A DNA stretch of 11,751 nucleotides from Alphaproteobacteria bacterium (lineage in GTDB: Bacteria; Pseudomonadota; Alphaproteobacteria; Rickettsiales; VGDC01), in the NCBI GenBank assembly GCA_016869895.1, contig VGDC01000021.1:1-11751 (forward strand), given 5' to 3'. The notes under the pieces are model-generated. The model saw nothing but the letters and a program-made list of their open reading frames with translations, had not been told where the DNA came from and did no database searches. Numbering within the stretch: the stretch's first letter is position 1; the number at the start of each line of letters is the position of its first letter. Below, one piece after another: positions 1 to 5,498 of the stretch. Position numbers and translations under genes: made by a program.

Positions 1-878
1 AGAATCCTTCATTCGAGCTGAACTCCGCGCTCATGTCGCGCTGCCGATTAGTGGTGCTGCGGCGGTTGGAGGATGCGGCGTTGGAGCAGTTGCTCGCTCG
101 CGCCGAAGCGAAGATGGAACGCGCATTGCCGCTGGATAAAGAAGCGCGTGCGTCCCTGCTCGCGATGGCGGATGGGGACGGGCGGTATCTGCTGAATATG
201 GCGGAGGAGCTATTCACCCTCCGTCCCAAACAACCCCTTGATACCGCCAAACTGGTGGAGACCATCCACCGCCGCGCACCGATTTACGATAAAGCCCAAG
301 AAAGCCATTATAACCTGATTTCCGCGCTGCATAAGTCCCTGCGCGGCTCGGATACGGATGCGGCGTTGTACTGGTTTTCGCGGATGCTGGATGGCGGCGA
401 AGACCCGCTGTATATCGCGCGTCGCCTCGTGCGTTTCGCGGTGGAGGACATCGGGCTGGCTGACCCTGAAGCGGTGCATCAGGCGCTTGCCGCCAAAGAG
501 ACGTATGACTTCCTAGGGTCGCCCGAAGGCGAGCTGGCTTTAGCGCAGGCGGTGGTGTATCTCGGCACGGCGCCGAAGTCCAACGCAGTATATACCGCCT
601 ACAAAGCCGCGCGGTCGGATGCGAAGGCCAATGGTTCGCTCATGCCGCCGAAACACATCTTGAACGCGCCGACCAAACTCATGAAGAATGAGGGCTACGG
701 CGCGGGATATCAATATGACCATGACGCGAAGGACGGTTTTTCGGGGCAGGATTATTTCCCAGAGCAGATGGATAGGCGCGAGTATTATCAGCCGAAAGAG
801 CGCGGGTTCGAGCGTGACATCAAAAAACGGCAGGAATATTGGGCGAAGCTGCGCGAACAGCGGCAGGGGGAAGAGTGA
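1..878 (+). CDS. rarA: Replication-associated recombination protein A (RarA/MgsA), C-terminal part
   Basis: RarA is an AAA+ ATPase related to clamp loaders that acts at stalled replication forks and on single-stranded DNA ends. The gene runs in from the left edge; the first whole codon is at base 3 and 291 residues are present of a usual 430-450. The fragment opens inside the AAA+ core with NPSFELNSALMSRC, the sensor-1/arginine-finger stretch of the family (the likely finger is R13 of the fragment). The small lid domain follows, then the MgsA C-terminal oligomerisation domain, recognisable from LYWFSRMLDGGEDPLYIARR, the AVEDIGLADP segment and the KSNAVYTAYKAA segment. The stop TGA at 876-878 shares its A with the ATG of the next gene, and a GGAAGAG Shine-Dalgarno-like stretch lies in its last codons. 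Walker A and B lie outside the window. Identification is very secure from the family-typical C-terminal half. Confidence 0.95.
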   Translation, partial: NPSFELNSALMSRCRLVVLRRLEDAALEQLLARAEAKMERALPLDKEARASLLAMADGDGRYLLNMAEELFTLRPKQPLDTAKLVETIHRRAPIYDKAQESHYNLISALHKSLRGSDTDAALYWFSRMLDGGEDPLYIARRLVRFAVEDIGLADPEAVHQALAAKETYDFLGSPEGELALAQAVVYLGTAPKSNAVYTAYKAARSDAKANGSLMPPKHILNAPTKLMKNEGYGAGYQYDHDAKDGFSGQDYFPEQMDRREYYQPKERGFERDIKKRQEYWAKLREQRQGEE

Positions 879-881
879 TGC
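869..881. repeat. 13-bp direct repeat, left copy (partner at 1465-1477)
   Basis: GGAAGAGTGATGC occurs here and again, without mismatch, at 1465-1477. The match ends exactly at these limits on both sides. Each copy contains a Shine-Dalgarno-like GGAAGAG plus the TGATG stop/start overlap, and together they bracket the AT-rich gene. The repeat could be the trace of an insertion; shared selection for translational coupling is the alternative. Confidence 0.7.
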
Positions 882-1474
882 GGTTTTTGAGCAGCGCAGG
901 TGTTTTTTTGGGGATAATTCTTTTTAATCTTAGTTCATTTGCTATGCCATCTGGTGCGCCGAAACCTTGGTTGTTAATGACGGTTGAAGAAAAAAAATCG
1001 CAAGAAGAACAGCATCAAGTAAATCAAAAATATTTTCCTGTTGTGCCTGTTGGGAAAAAAGCTTCTAGCCCTTCCTCTCCCAGAATCTCTGGTGGGGATA
1101 CTGATGCTGAAATGCAAAAAAGTTACGAAATCAACGCTCGGATTTTTAATCTTATCAACACTATTGCTATAGCTGAATACACAGGTGATTATCGTGAAAT
1201 AAGACCCTCTATGCCCCTTGGGGTAGGATCTGTACCTAATTACACTTTTGTGCCTATATCTTTTATTAAAGGCAAACCTGTTGATGTGTTGAATGTTCAA
1301 GTTAGCAAGTATTTTGAACAGCCAAGTGATAAAAGTTTGCTTTTCAAAAAAGGTCGTAGATATTTATTACTTATGCAGACTGTAGGATTTCCAAAGCCTC
1401 CATCTTCACAAAGTGAATTGCTGCAGTGGTCTAATCTTTCATATCCACATCATGCGATTTTATTGGAAGAGTGA
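878..1474 (+). CDS. Exported protein of unknown function, AT-rich, probably acquired
   Basis: A 198-residue protein that I do not recognise. The start at 878 overlaps the rarA stop and is preceded by GGAAGAG; an upstream in-frame ATG at 839 lies inside rarA and is unlikely. The N-terminus is a good Sec signal peptide: a basic start, a hydrophobic stretch from about residue 7 to 18, and a probable cleavage site after S-F-A at residue 22, so the product is probably periplasmic or secreted. No lipobox cysteine is seen. The mature part begins with a charged, proline-rich region; the second half alternates beta-like segments (SFIKGKPVDVLNVQVS, then KKGRRYLLLMQ). That pattern recalls small secreted OB-fold-like proteins, but this is a weak resemblance. 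Base composition is sharply different from its neighbours: 18 and 19 G+C in two sampled 60-base lines, against 37 in a line of crcB. The stop again overlaps the next start. No catalytic motif is visible. Confidence 0.75.
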   Translation: MRFLSSAGVFLGIILFNLSSFAMPSGAPKPWLLMTVEEKKSQEEQHQVNQKYFPVVPVGKKASSPSSPRISGGDTDAEMQKSYEINARIFNLINTIAIAEYTGDYREIRPSMPLGVGSVPNYTFVPISFIKGKPVDVLNVQVSKYFEQPSDKSLLFKKGRRYLLLMQTVGFPKPPSSQSELLQWSNLSYPHHAILLEE

Positions 1475-1477
1475 TGC
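1465..1477. repeat. 13-bp direct repeat, right copy (partner at 869-881)
   Basis: Second exact copy of GGAAGAGTGATGC, at the junction of the AT-rich gene with crcB. It supplies the last codons and stop of the former and the ribosome-binding site and ATG of the latter. The copies are 596 bases apart. Confidence 0.7.
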
Positions 1478-1857
1478 CCCCAATCCTCCTCGTTTTCCTC
1501 GGTGGTGGTGCAGGTGCGGTAAGCCGTTGGTGGTTCTCCGCGGCCGTCACCCGCTGGCTGGGGCTGACTTTCCCTTATGGCACGCTGGGCGTGAACATCC
1601 TCGGCAGTTTCGCCATGGGGCTGCTGGTAGGCTGGTTGGCACGGCATTCTCCACCGAATGCGCAAGACCTCCGCACTTTGCTGGCGGTCGGCTTCCTCGG
1701 CGGGTTCACCACCTTCTCGGCTTTCTCGCTGGATAGCGTCTCGCTGATTGAACGTGGACAATGGGGCGCCGCCGCGCTATATATCGCGCTTTCCATCATT
1801 CTTTGCGTGGGCGGGCTGTTCGCAGGACTGCTCCTTACACGCGGATTCGCAGGTTGA
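1474..1857 (+). CDS. crcB: Fluoride channel/exporter CrcB (Fluc)
   Basis: CrcB (Fluc) is a small inner-membrane protein that works as an antiparallel dimer and lets fluoride out of the cell. The product has 127 residues, the usual size, and four hydrophobic segments. Family marks are GGGAGAVSRW near the N-terminus (residues 10-19), GTLGVNILGSF at 36-46 with the conserved Asn at N41, and GFLGGFTTFSAF at 73-84, which carries the TTFS motif and two phenylalanines (F81, F84) spaced like those lining the fluoride pore. I chose ATG 1474, which overlaps the previous stop; GTG one codon upstream is also possible. Being inside an operon it has no leader of its own, and I see no fluoride riboswitch. 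A single crcB gene implies a homodimer. Confidence 0.95.
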   Translation: MPPILLVFLGGGAGAVSRWWFSAAVTRWLGLTFPYGTLGVNILGSFAMGLLVGWLARHSPPNAQDLRTLLAVGFLGGFTTFSAFSLDSVSLIERGQWGAAALYIALSIILCVGGLFAGLLLTRGFAG

Positions 1858-1858
1858 T

Positions 1859-2839
1859 ATGCTGAAGCAGACCATTGATAACGCCGATGACGGCATCCGC
1901 CTCGACCGCTGGTTCAAGCGCCATCTGCCGGATGTCGCGCATGGTATGCTCTCTAAGGAATTGCGCAAAGGGTCTGTGCGGCTGGATGGCAAGAAATGCG
2001 AAGCGAATGCGCGTATCGCCGAGGGACAGGAGATTTCTTACCCCGACCATTTCGTGACGCTGTCATCCCCCAGCAAAGCCCCAAAGAAAGAAAAAGGGTC
2101 GCATATCGCGCCCGGTGCAGTCAAAGACCTTGAGAAATACATCCTCTTCGAAGACGCGCATATGATCGTGCTGAACAAGCCCTCGGGCTTGGCAGTGCAG
2201 GGCGGCAGCGGCCAGAAGGAAAGCGTGGATGACATCCTCGCCGCCCGCGCCCGTGCCAAGGGCGAAGAATCGCCGAAGCTGGTGCACCGCCTAGACCGTG
2301 ATACCTCCGGTGTGCTGGTGCTGGGCAAGACCGCGAAAGACGCTGGCCTGCTCGCCGCTTCCTTCGCCAAGAAGACCGCGCAGAAATATTATTGGGCATT
2401 GGTCATCGGCGTGCCCGACATCGAAGAAGGCACGATTGATTTGCCGCTGTTGAAACGCGAAGTGGGCAAAGACAGCCGCATGGAGCGTGTGCAGAGCGAT
2501 GAGGAGGGCAAACACGCCATCACCCATTACCGCGTGGTCGATCGCGCCGCGCGCCGCCTTTCATGGGTGGAGCTTCTGCCTGTGACGGGACGCACGCACC
2601 AGCTGCGCGTGCATCTGGAGGCCATCGGCCACCCTATCGTGGGCGACGGGAAATATGGCGGGGCGGAAGCGTTCCTTGATGGCGGCGAGATTATCCCGCA
2701 GATGCACCTGCATGCGCGCAAGCTTATTCTGCCGTGGAAGGGCAAGACCATCCAGTTCGAAGCACCGCTGACGGGGCACATGAAACAGAGCTGGAAACTC
2801 TTCGAATTCGCCGAGCCGAAAGTGAAAAAACAGGGTTGA
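1859..2839 (+). CDS. rluC: RluA-family 23S rRNA pseudouridine synthase, RluC-like
   Basis: The enzyme converts uridines of 23S rRNA to pseudouridine. The product has 326 residues. An N-terminal S4-like RNA-binding domain (about residues 8-75) is followed by a short lysine-rich linker and the RluA catalytic domain. The active site is HRLDRDTSGVLVL with catalytic aspartate D146. NKPSGLAVQGG, the LLPVTGRTHQLRVHL segment and the HPIVGDGKYGG segment are further family marks. The PLLK and EGK stretches around residues 195-220 resemble RluC (U955/2504/2580 in E. coli) more than RluD, but the target sites are not proven. I start it at ATG 1859, just after the crcB stop; an in-frame start at 1748 would lie inside crcB and add 37 residues that do not belong to the family. 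The stop codon lies in the loop of a small hairpin followed by Ts. Confidence 0.9.
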   Translation: MLKQTIDNADDGIRLDRWFKRHLPDVAHGMLSKELRKGSVRLDGKKCEANARIAEGQEISYPDHFVTLSSPSKAPKKEKGSHIAPGAVKDLEKYILFEDAHMIVLNKPSGLAVQGGSGQKESVDDILAARARAKGEESPKLVHRLDRDTSGVLVLGKTAKDAGLLAASFAKKTAQKYYWALVIGVPDIEEGTIDLPLLKREVGKDSRMERVQSDEEGKHAITHYRVVDRAARRLSWVELLPVTGRTHQLRVHLEAIGHPIVGDGKYGGAEAFLDGGEIIPQMHLHARKLILPWKGKTIQFEAPLTGHMKQSWKLFEFAEPKVKKQG

Positions 2840-2849
2840 TACCCTTTTT
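2832..2849 (+). terminator. Possible weak intrinsic terminator over the rluC stop
   Basis: AGGGT and ACCCT (2832-2836 and 2841-2845) form a 5-bp stem with the loop TGAT, followed by four more Ts. The rluC stop codon TGA lies in the loop. The stem is short, so termination may be partial; it fits the separate promoter proposed for the next gene. Confidence 0.35.
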
Positions 2850-2879
2850 ATGAAATGCTCCTCTTCATCGCATAGTCCA

Positions 2880-2905
2880 TGAACCTTCGAAGTGCGATAG
2901 TGGTT
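2880..2905 (+). promoter_or_regulatory. Possible EcfG-type general stress promoter
   Basis: TGAAC at 2880-2884 and GGTT at 2902-2905 are separated by 17 bases. The alphaproteobacterial EcfG consensus is GGAAC, 16-17 bases, CGTT, so each element has one mismatch. Transcription would begin near 2912, leaving about 40 bases of leader before a CsbD-like gene, a family often stress-induced. This is inference from a short, imperfect match. Confidence 0.35.
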
Positions 2906-2950
2906 AGGCAAGCAAGAACATCATTGCTAACTACCACAAAGGAGAATGTC

Positions 2951-3118
2951 ATGTCTGTTAAAGGTAAAATCAAAAAAGGCGCTGGCTATCTGAAAGAGGA
3001 AGCTGGTGAAAAGCTGGAAAACAACAAAATGGCACGTGAAGGCCGCGCCCTTCGCAACGAAGGCCGCATCGAAGACGGCCAGCTGCCTAAAACGGGTAAA
3101 CCGGGTACCAGCAAGTAA
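2951..3118 (+). CDS. Small CsbD-like stress protein
   Basis: A 55-residue, very charged, hydrophilic protein. It starts with KGKIKKGAGYLKEEAGEKLENN and continues with MAREGRALRNEGRIEDG, close to the CsbD pattern of K-G-K-x-K-x-x-x-G repeats followed by N-K-x-x-x-E-G-x-x-x-x-x-G. CsbD-like proteins are small, probably unstructured or helical, and induced by general stress; their molecular role is not known. ATG 2951 follows a strong AAAGGAG (2938-2944) at good spacing; the in-frame ATG at 2879 has no such site. The gene stands alone between a weak terminator and a strong one, so it is likely a single transcription unit. The match is by pattern and length, without a catalytic motif to confirm it. 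Confidence 0.75.
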   Translation: MSVKGKIKKGAGYLKEEAGEKLENNKMAREGRALRNEGRIEDGQLPKTGKPGTSK

Positions 3119-3136
3119 TCTTGCTGATGAGCCGGT

Positions 3137-3173
3137 AAAAAAGCTCCTTCCCTCGCGGGGAGGAGCTTTTTTC
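3137..3173 (+). terminator. Strong intrinsic terminator after the CsbD-like gene
   Basis: A 16-bp stem pairs 3137-3152 with 3157-3172 around the loop TCGC, with one G-T pair. The stem begins with six As and ends in six Ts, so it could also stop transcription coming from the right. It lies 18 bases after the CsbD-like stop and separates it from atp12. Confidence 0.9.
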
Positions 3174-3207
3174 TTGCTATTTCTTAGGGGAAACGTACAT
3201 TCCGCTC

Positions 3208-3939
3208 ATGAAAAAAGAATGGATGCAATTCAAGGCCGAGAAACCCAAGCTGAAACGCTTCTACAAGCAAGTTTCCGTGGCCGAAGAGCTGGAAGGCTGG
3301 CAAGTGCTGCTGGACGGCAGACCCATGCGCACCCCTGCGAAAGCCTTGCTGTTCTTGCCGAGCCGTGCCTTGGCGGAGGCTGTCGCCGCCGAATGGGCGG
3401 AGCAGGGCGAGGAAATCCTTCCCGATTCCATGCCGATGATGCAATTCTCCTGCGTGGCGGTGGATTACGTCGCGCCCTACCATGATGACGTGCTGGCGGA
3501 AGCGACGGAATATGCCGCCACGGACGTGCTCTGCTACCGCGCAGATGAACCTGCGGAACTGGCCGCGCAGCAATATGCCGCGTGGCAGCCACTGGTCGAT
3601 TGGGCGGAGATGGAATACGGTATCGTCATGCGCCTGACCACGGGCATCATGCCCGTTGCGCAAGAAGCACAGACGCTTGCGAAGCTTTCGGATAGCCTTA
3701 AGAAACTCTCCTCATTCCGCCTTGCAGCCGCATGGTTGATGGCGAAGCATTGCTCTTCCCTGCTGCTGGCGCTTGCCGCGCTGAATGGCCGCATCACCCC
3801 GCTGGAGGCCCATGCCATTTCGCGTGTCGATGAGAACTACCAGAACACCCGCTGGGGCGAAGATGCCGAAGCGCGCAGCAAGCGCGAATCCGGCGAGGCG
3901 GAAATGGCGGCTATCGGGCGTTTCCTGAAGGTGATTTAG
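3208..3939 (+). CDS. atp12: ATP12-family F1-ATPase assembly chaperone
   Basis: ATP12 proteins bind the alpha subunit of the F1 ATP synthase and help assemble the alpha/beta ring; they occur in mitochondria and alphaproteobacteria. The product has 243 residues, normal for the bacterial family, with no signal peptide, so it acts in the cytoplasm. Family marks are KRFYKQVSV near residue 16, then LLDGRPMRTPAK, LAEAVAAEWAEQGEEI, and DVLCYRADEPAELAAQQ followed by W-x-P-L-x-D-W. The C-terminal helical half contains SSLLLALAALNG and the segment ending in W-G-E-D. ATG 3208 has a purine-rich AGGGGAAA about 15 bases upstream, which is a long spacing; the next in-frame ATG is 3220. In relatives an HAD-type phosphatase gene usually sits between rluC and atp12; it is missing here. 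The last 29 bases overlap the end of the opposite-strand gene. Confidence 0.92.
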   Translation: MKKEWMQFKAEKPKLKRFYKQVSVAEELEGWQVLLDGRPMRTPAKALLFLPSRALAEAVAAEWAEQGEEILPDSMPMMQFSCVAVDYVAPYHDDVLAEATEYAATDVLCYRADEPAELAAQQYAAWQPLVDWAEMEYGIVMRLTTGIMPVAQEAQTLAKLSDSLKKLSSFRLAAAWLMAKHCSSLLLALAALNGRITPLEAHAISRVDENYQNTRWGEDAEARSKRESGEAEMAAIGRFLKVI

Positions 3940-5296
3940 CGTCCGATTCTGCCTTTATTCGGTCGCGGTAACTGCGCTGGAAAGCGGCAATCTTGATGCC
4001 GGCTCCCTCGACATTATTCAGCCATTGCTTGCCACCTGCAAGTTCCACCAGATCCTCCATGGGCGCGAGATGCAATGAGCGGCGCGTCCAAGCTTTATGT
4101 GCGTTTGTCATCGTAACGGCATCCGCGCGGGTCGCAGCAAAGTCCTTTTTCAAATCCTGCGTCGTGTCATGGATGTCGCGCATTGCTTGGTTGGTGGCGC
4201 GAGTAGCGGCGGATTCGTCCAATTCGTCTTTCGCGGCCATGCCCTCGCGGGTGTCAGCAAGAATTTTTGATCTTGCGTAGCGTTCTGCTCCGGAATAATG
4301 CTGTGGCCCAGCTACCACGCCGGATATACCGATTTTATGATGGAAGGTATTGAACAGATTCTGTGCTCCGGTAGGCGTATGCCGCGTCGCAACATCATCG
4401 GCAAGGCTTTCTGTAGCTGCGCTGGCGAGGAAAGCAAGAGTATGCGCCTTTTCCAAAACGTCCTGCACTTCTTGCGGCGCAGAGGTATAGGCGCGTCGCT
4501 CATCCCCTTCTGTCGGCAGTGAAGGCATCAGTGAGCCTAAAACATCATGCGGTATGGAAGGAAGCTTCTCGGCACTGGCGAGCAGCGGGGTGGAATCTAC
4601 TCCGCCCGTGAAATGATCGATGAACCCTTCGGCATAATGGCCGCCCTTTTCACCTTCCGCGAAGGACAGCACTTCATCAATTCTCTTGCCTGCATCCTTG
4701 AATTGCGCATCAATGATAGGAAGAAGAGAAGTAGCCGACTCACCATCTGCTGAATGGACGATTGAATCACGCGCGAGCGCAAGCTGGTGCAATTTGCCGC
4801 TGAGTCCCCATGCAGGAATGCGGAGCGCATCCACGTCCTGACGCAAGATATGTCCTATCTCATGAGCTGCCACGGCTTCAAATTCATCCCATTGGTAAAA
4901 ACGGTTCTGCTCGTCAAGGCAGCCAGAGCTGATGATGATGGCGGGTGCCAGCTTCTCTAAGTCCTGCTTGGTGGGCCAGATGTCGCCGGTGTTCTTGTGT
5001 GTGATCGATGTCTCCAGTGCGGAAGAAAGCATGCGCAGCGTGTCGTCCAGTCCATAGACGCCAGCTGAGCAGGAATAATTGTTTTCCGGCTGGTCACGCA
5101 AGAAAATGGGAAGGTCACCTGTAAGACCAGTTCCTTTGCTGGCACTGGCGATGCGGTTGACCATTTGTGTTAGATTCGATTTTTTTTGGTCGTCGCCCAA
5201 CACCTCGTCCAAAACTTTATGGGTGGTGATGACGCGCATACCATTATCCAACGCGAGAATGGCAAGTTTCTTGGCATTTTCTAGCTCTTGACTCAT
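3911..5296 (-). CDS. Unrecognised protein, putative M48-like zinc metallopeptidase
   Basis: A 461-residue protein that I cannot assign to a named family. Residues 141-151 read AVAAHEIGHIL, a zinc-peptidase HExxH (H145, E146, H149). Residues 296-300 are E-S-L-A-D, the spacing of the third ligand motif (ExxAD) of M48 peptidases such as HtpX, with E296 as the likely ligand. The gap of about 147 residues between the motifs is longer than usual and suggests an inserted region. Segment 119-124 (AIIISS) just before the helix fits the beta-strand that precedes HExxH in many peptidases. There is no signal peptide or membrane segment, so the protein should be cytoplasmic unless exported another way. 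The last 150 residues are charged and probably helical. An in-frame TAA directly precedes ATG 5296, so no earlier start is possible; its ribosome-binding site is weak. The TAG stop lies within the end of atp12. Substrate and role are unknown; peptidase activity is inferred. Confidence 0.7.
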   Translation of the reverse strand: MSQELENAKKLAILALDNGMRVITTHKVLDEVLGDDQKKSNLTQMVNRIASASKGTGLTGDLPIFLRDQPENNYSCSAGVYGLDDTLRMLSSALETSITHKNTGDIWPTKQDLEKLAPAIIISSGCLDEQNRFYQWDEFEAVAAHEIGHILRQDVDALRIPAWGLSGKLHQLALARDSIVHSADGESATSLLPIIDAQFKDAGKRIDEVLSFAEGEKGGHYAEGFIDHFTGGVDSTPLLASAEKLPSIPHDVLGSLMPSLPTEGDERRAYTSAPQEVQDVLEKAHTLAFLASAATESLADDVATRHTPTGAQNLFNTFHHKIGISGVVAGPQHYSGAERYARSKILADTREGMAAKDELDESAATRATNQAMRDIHDTTQDLKKDFAATRADAVTMTNAHKAWTRRSLHLAPMEDLVELAGGKQWLNNVEGAGIKIAAFQRSYRDRIKAESDAKSPSGNAR

Positions 5297-5304
5297 TTAA
5301 TCAC

Positions 5305-5357
5305 ACCCGCTGATAGAAAACATGACTTTGCGTGCTTATATTAACACCACAGCGGGT
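5305..5357. repeat. Inverted pair of 8-bp sites in the divergent intergenic region
   Basis: ACCCGCTG (5305-5312) and its exact reverse complement CAGCGGGT (5350-5357) are 45 bp apart centre to centre. They flank an AT-rich stretch with TATATTAA just upstream of the peptidase-like gene. They could be a pair of operator half-sites; an 8-bp match over this distance could also be chance. Confidence 0.35.
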
Positions 5358-5432
5358 AAGGAGTATGAATCTTTCATGAAGTTATCCAAATTAATGAAAA
5401 ACAAGGCTTTACCTGTGGCCCAAAAAACATGC

Positions 5433-5461
5433 TTGGTATCGTGCGGGGCTTGTGTTACATA
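5433..5461 (+). promoter_or_regulatory. Possible promoter for the pccB-pccA operon
   Basis: TTGGTA (5433-5438) and TACATA (5456-5461) are 17 bases apart, a sigma-70-like arrangement 38 bases before the pccB start. The -35 box is fair and the -10 box poor. Nothing better is seen in 5297-5498, which otherwise holds only the inverted pair and a 28-codon open frame. Confidence 0.3.
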
Positions 5462-5498
5462 GGGCGCTTATCGAAGTCTAGAAGGAAAAATTCCCCTT

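Noticed and set aside
839..877. Upstream in-frame start for the AT-rich exported protein
   Set aside because: It would lie inside rarA and place 13 charged residues before the signal peptide. ATG 878 has a ribosome-binding site and begins directly with a proper signal sequence.
1400..1474. Fluoride riboswitch before crcB
   Set aside because: crcB has no leader here; the upstream bases are coding sequence of the AT-rich gene and show no fluoride-aptamer pattern.
1748..1858. Upstream in-frame extension of the rluC-like gene
   Set aside because: It would overlap crcB by more than 100 bases and add 37 residues before the S4 domain; ATG 1859 directly follows the crcB stop and gives the normal family length.
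2900..2937. Hairpin in the leader of the CsbD-like gene
   Set aside because: GTGG, TTAG and CAA pair with CCAC, CTAA and TTG only with two bulges and a large loop, and part of it would precede the likely transcription start, so I do not call it a structure.
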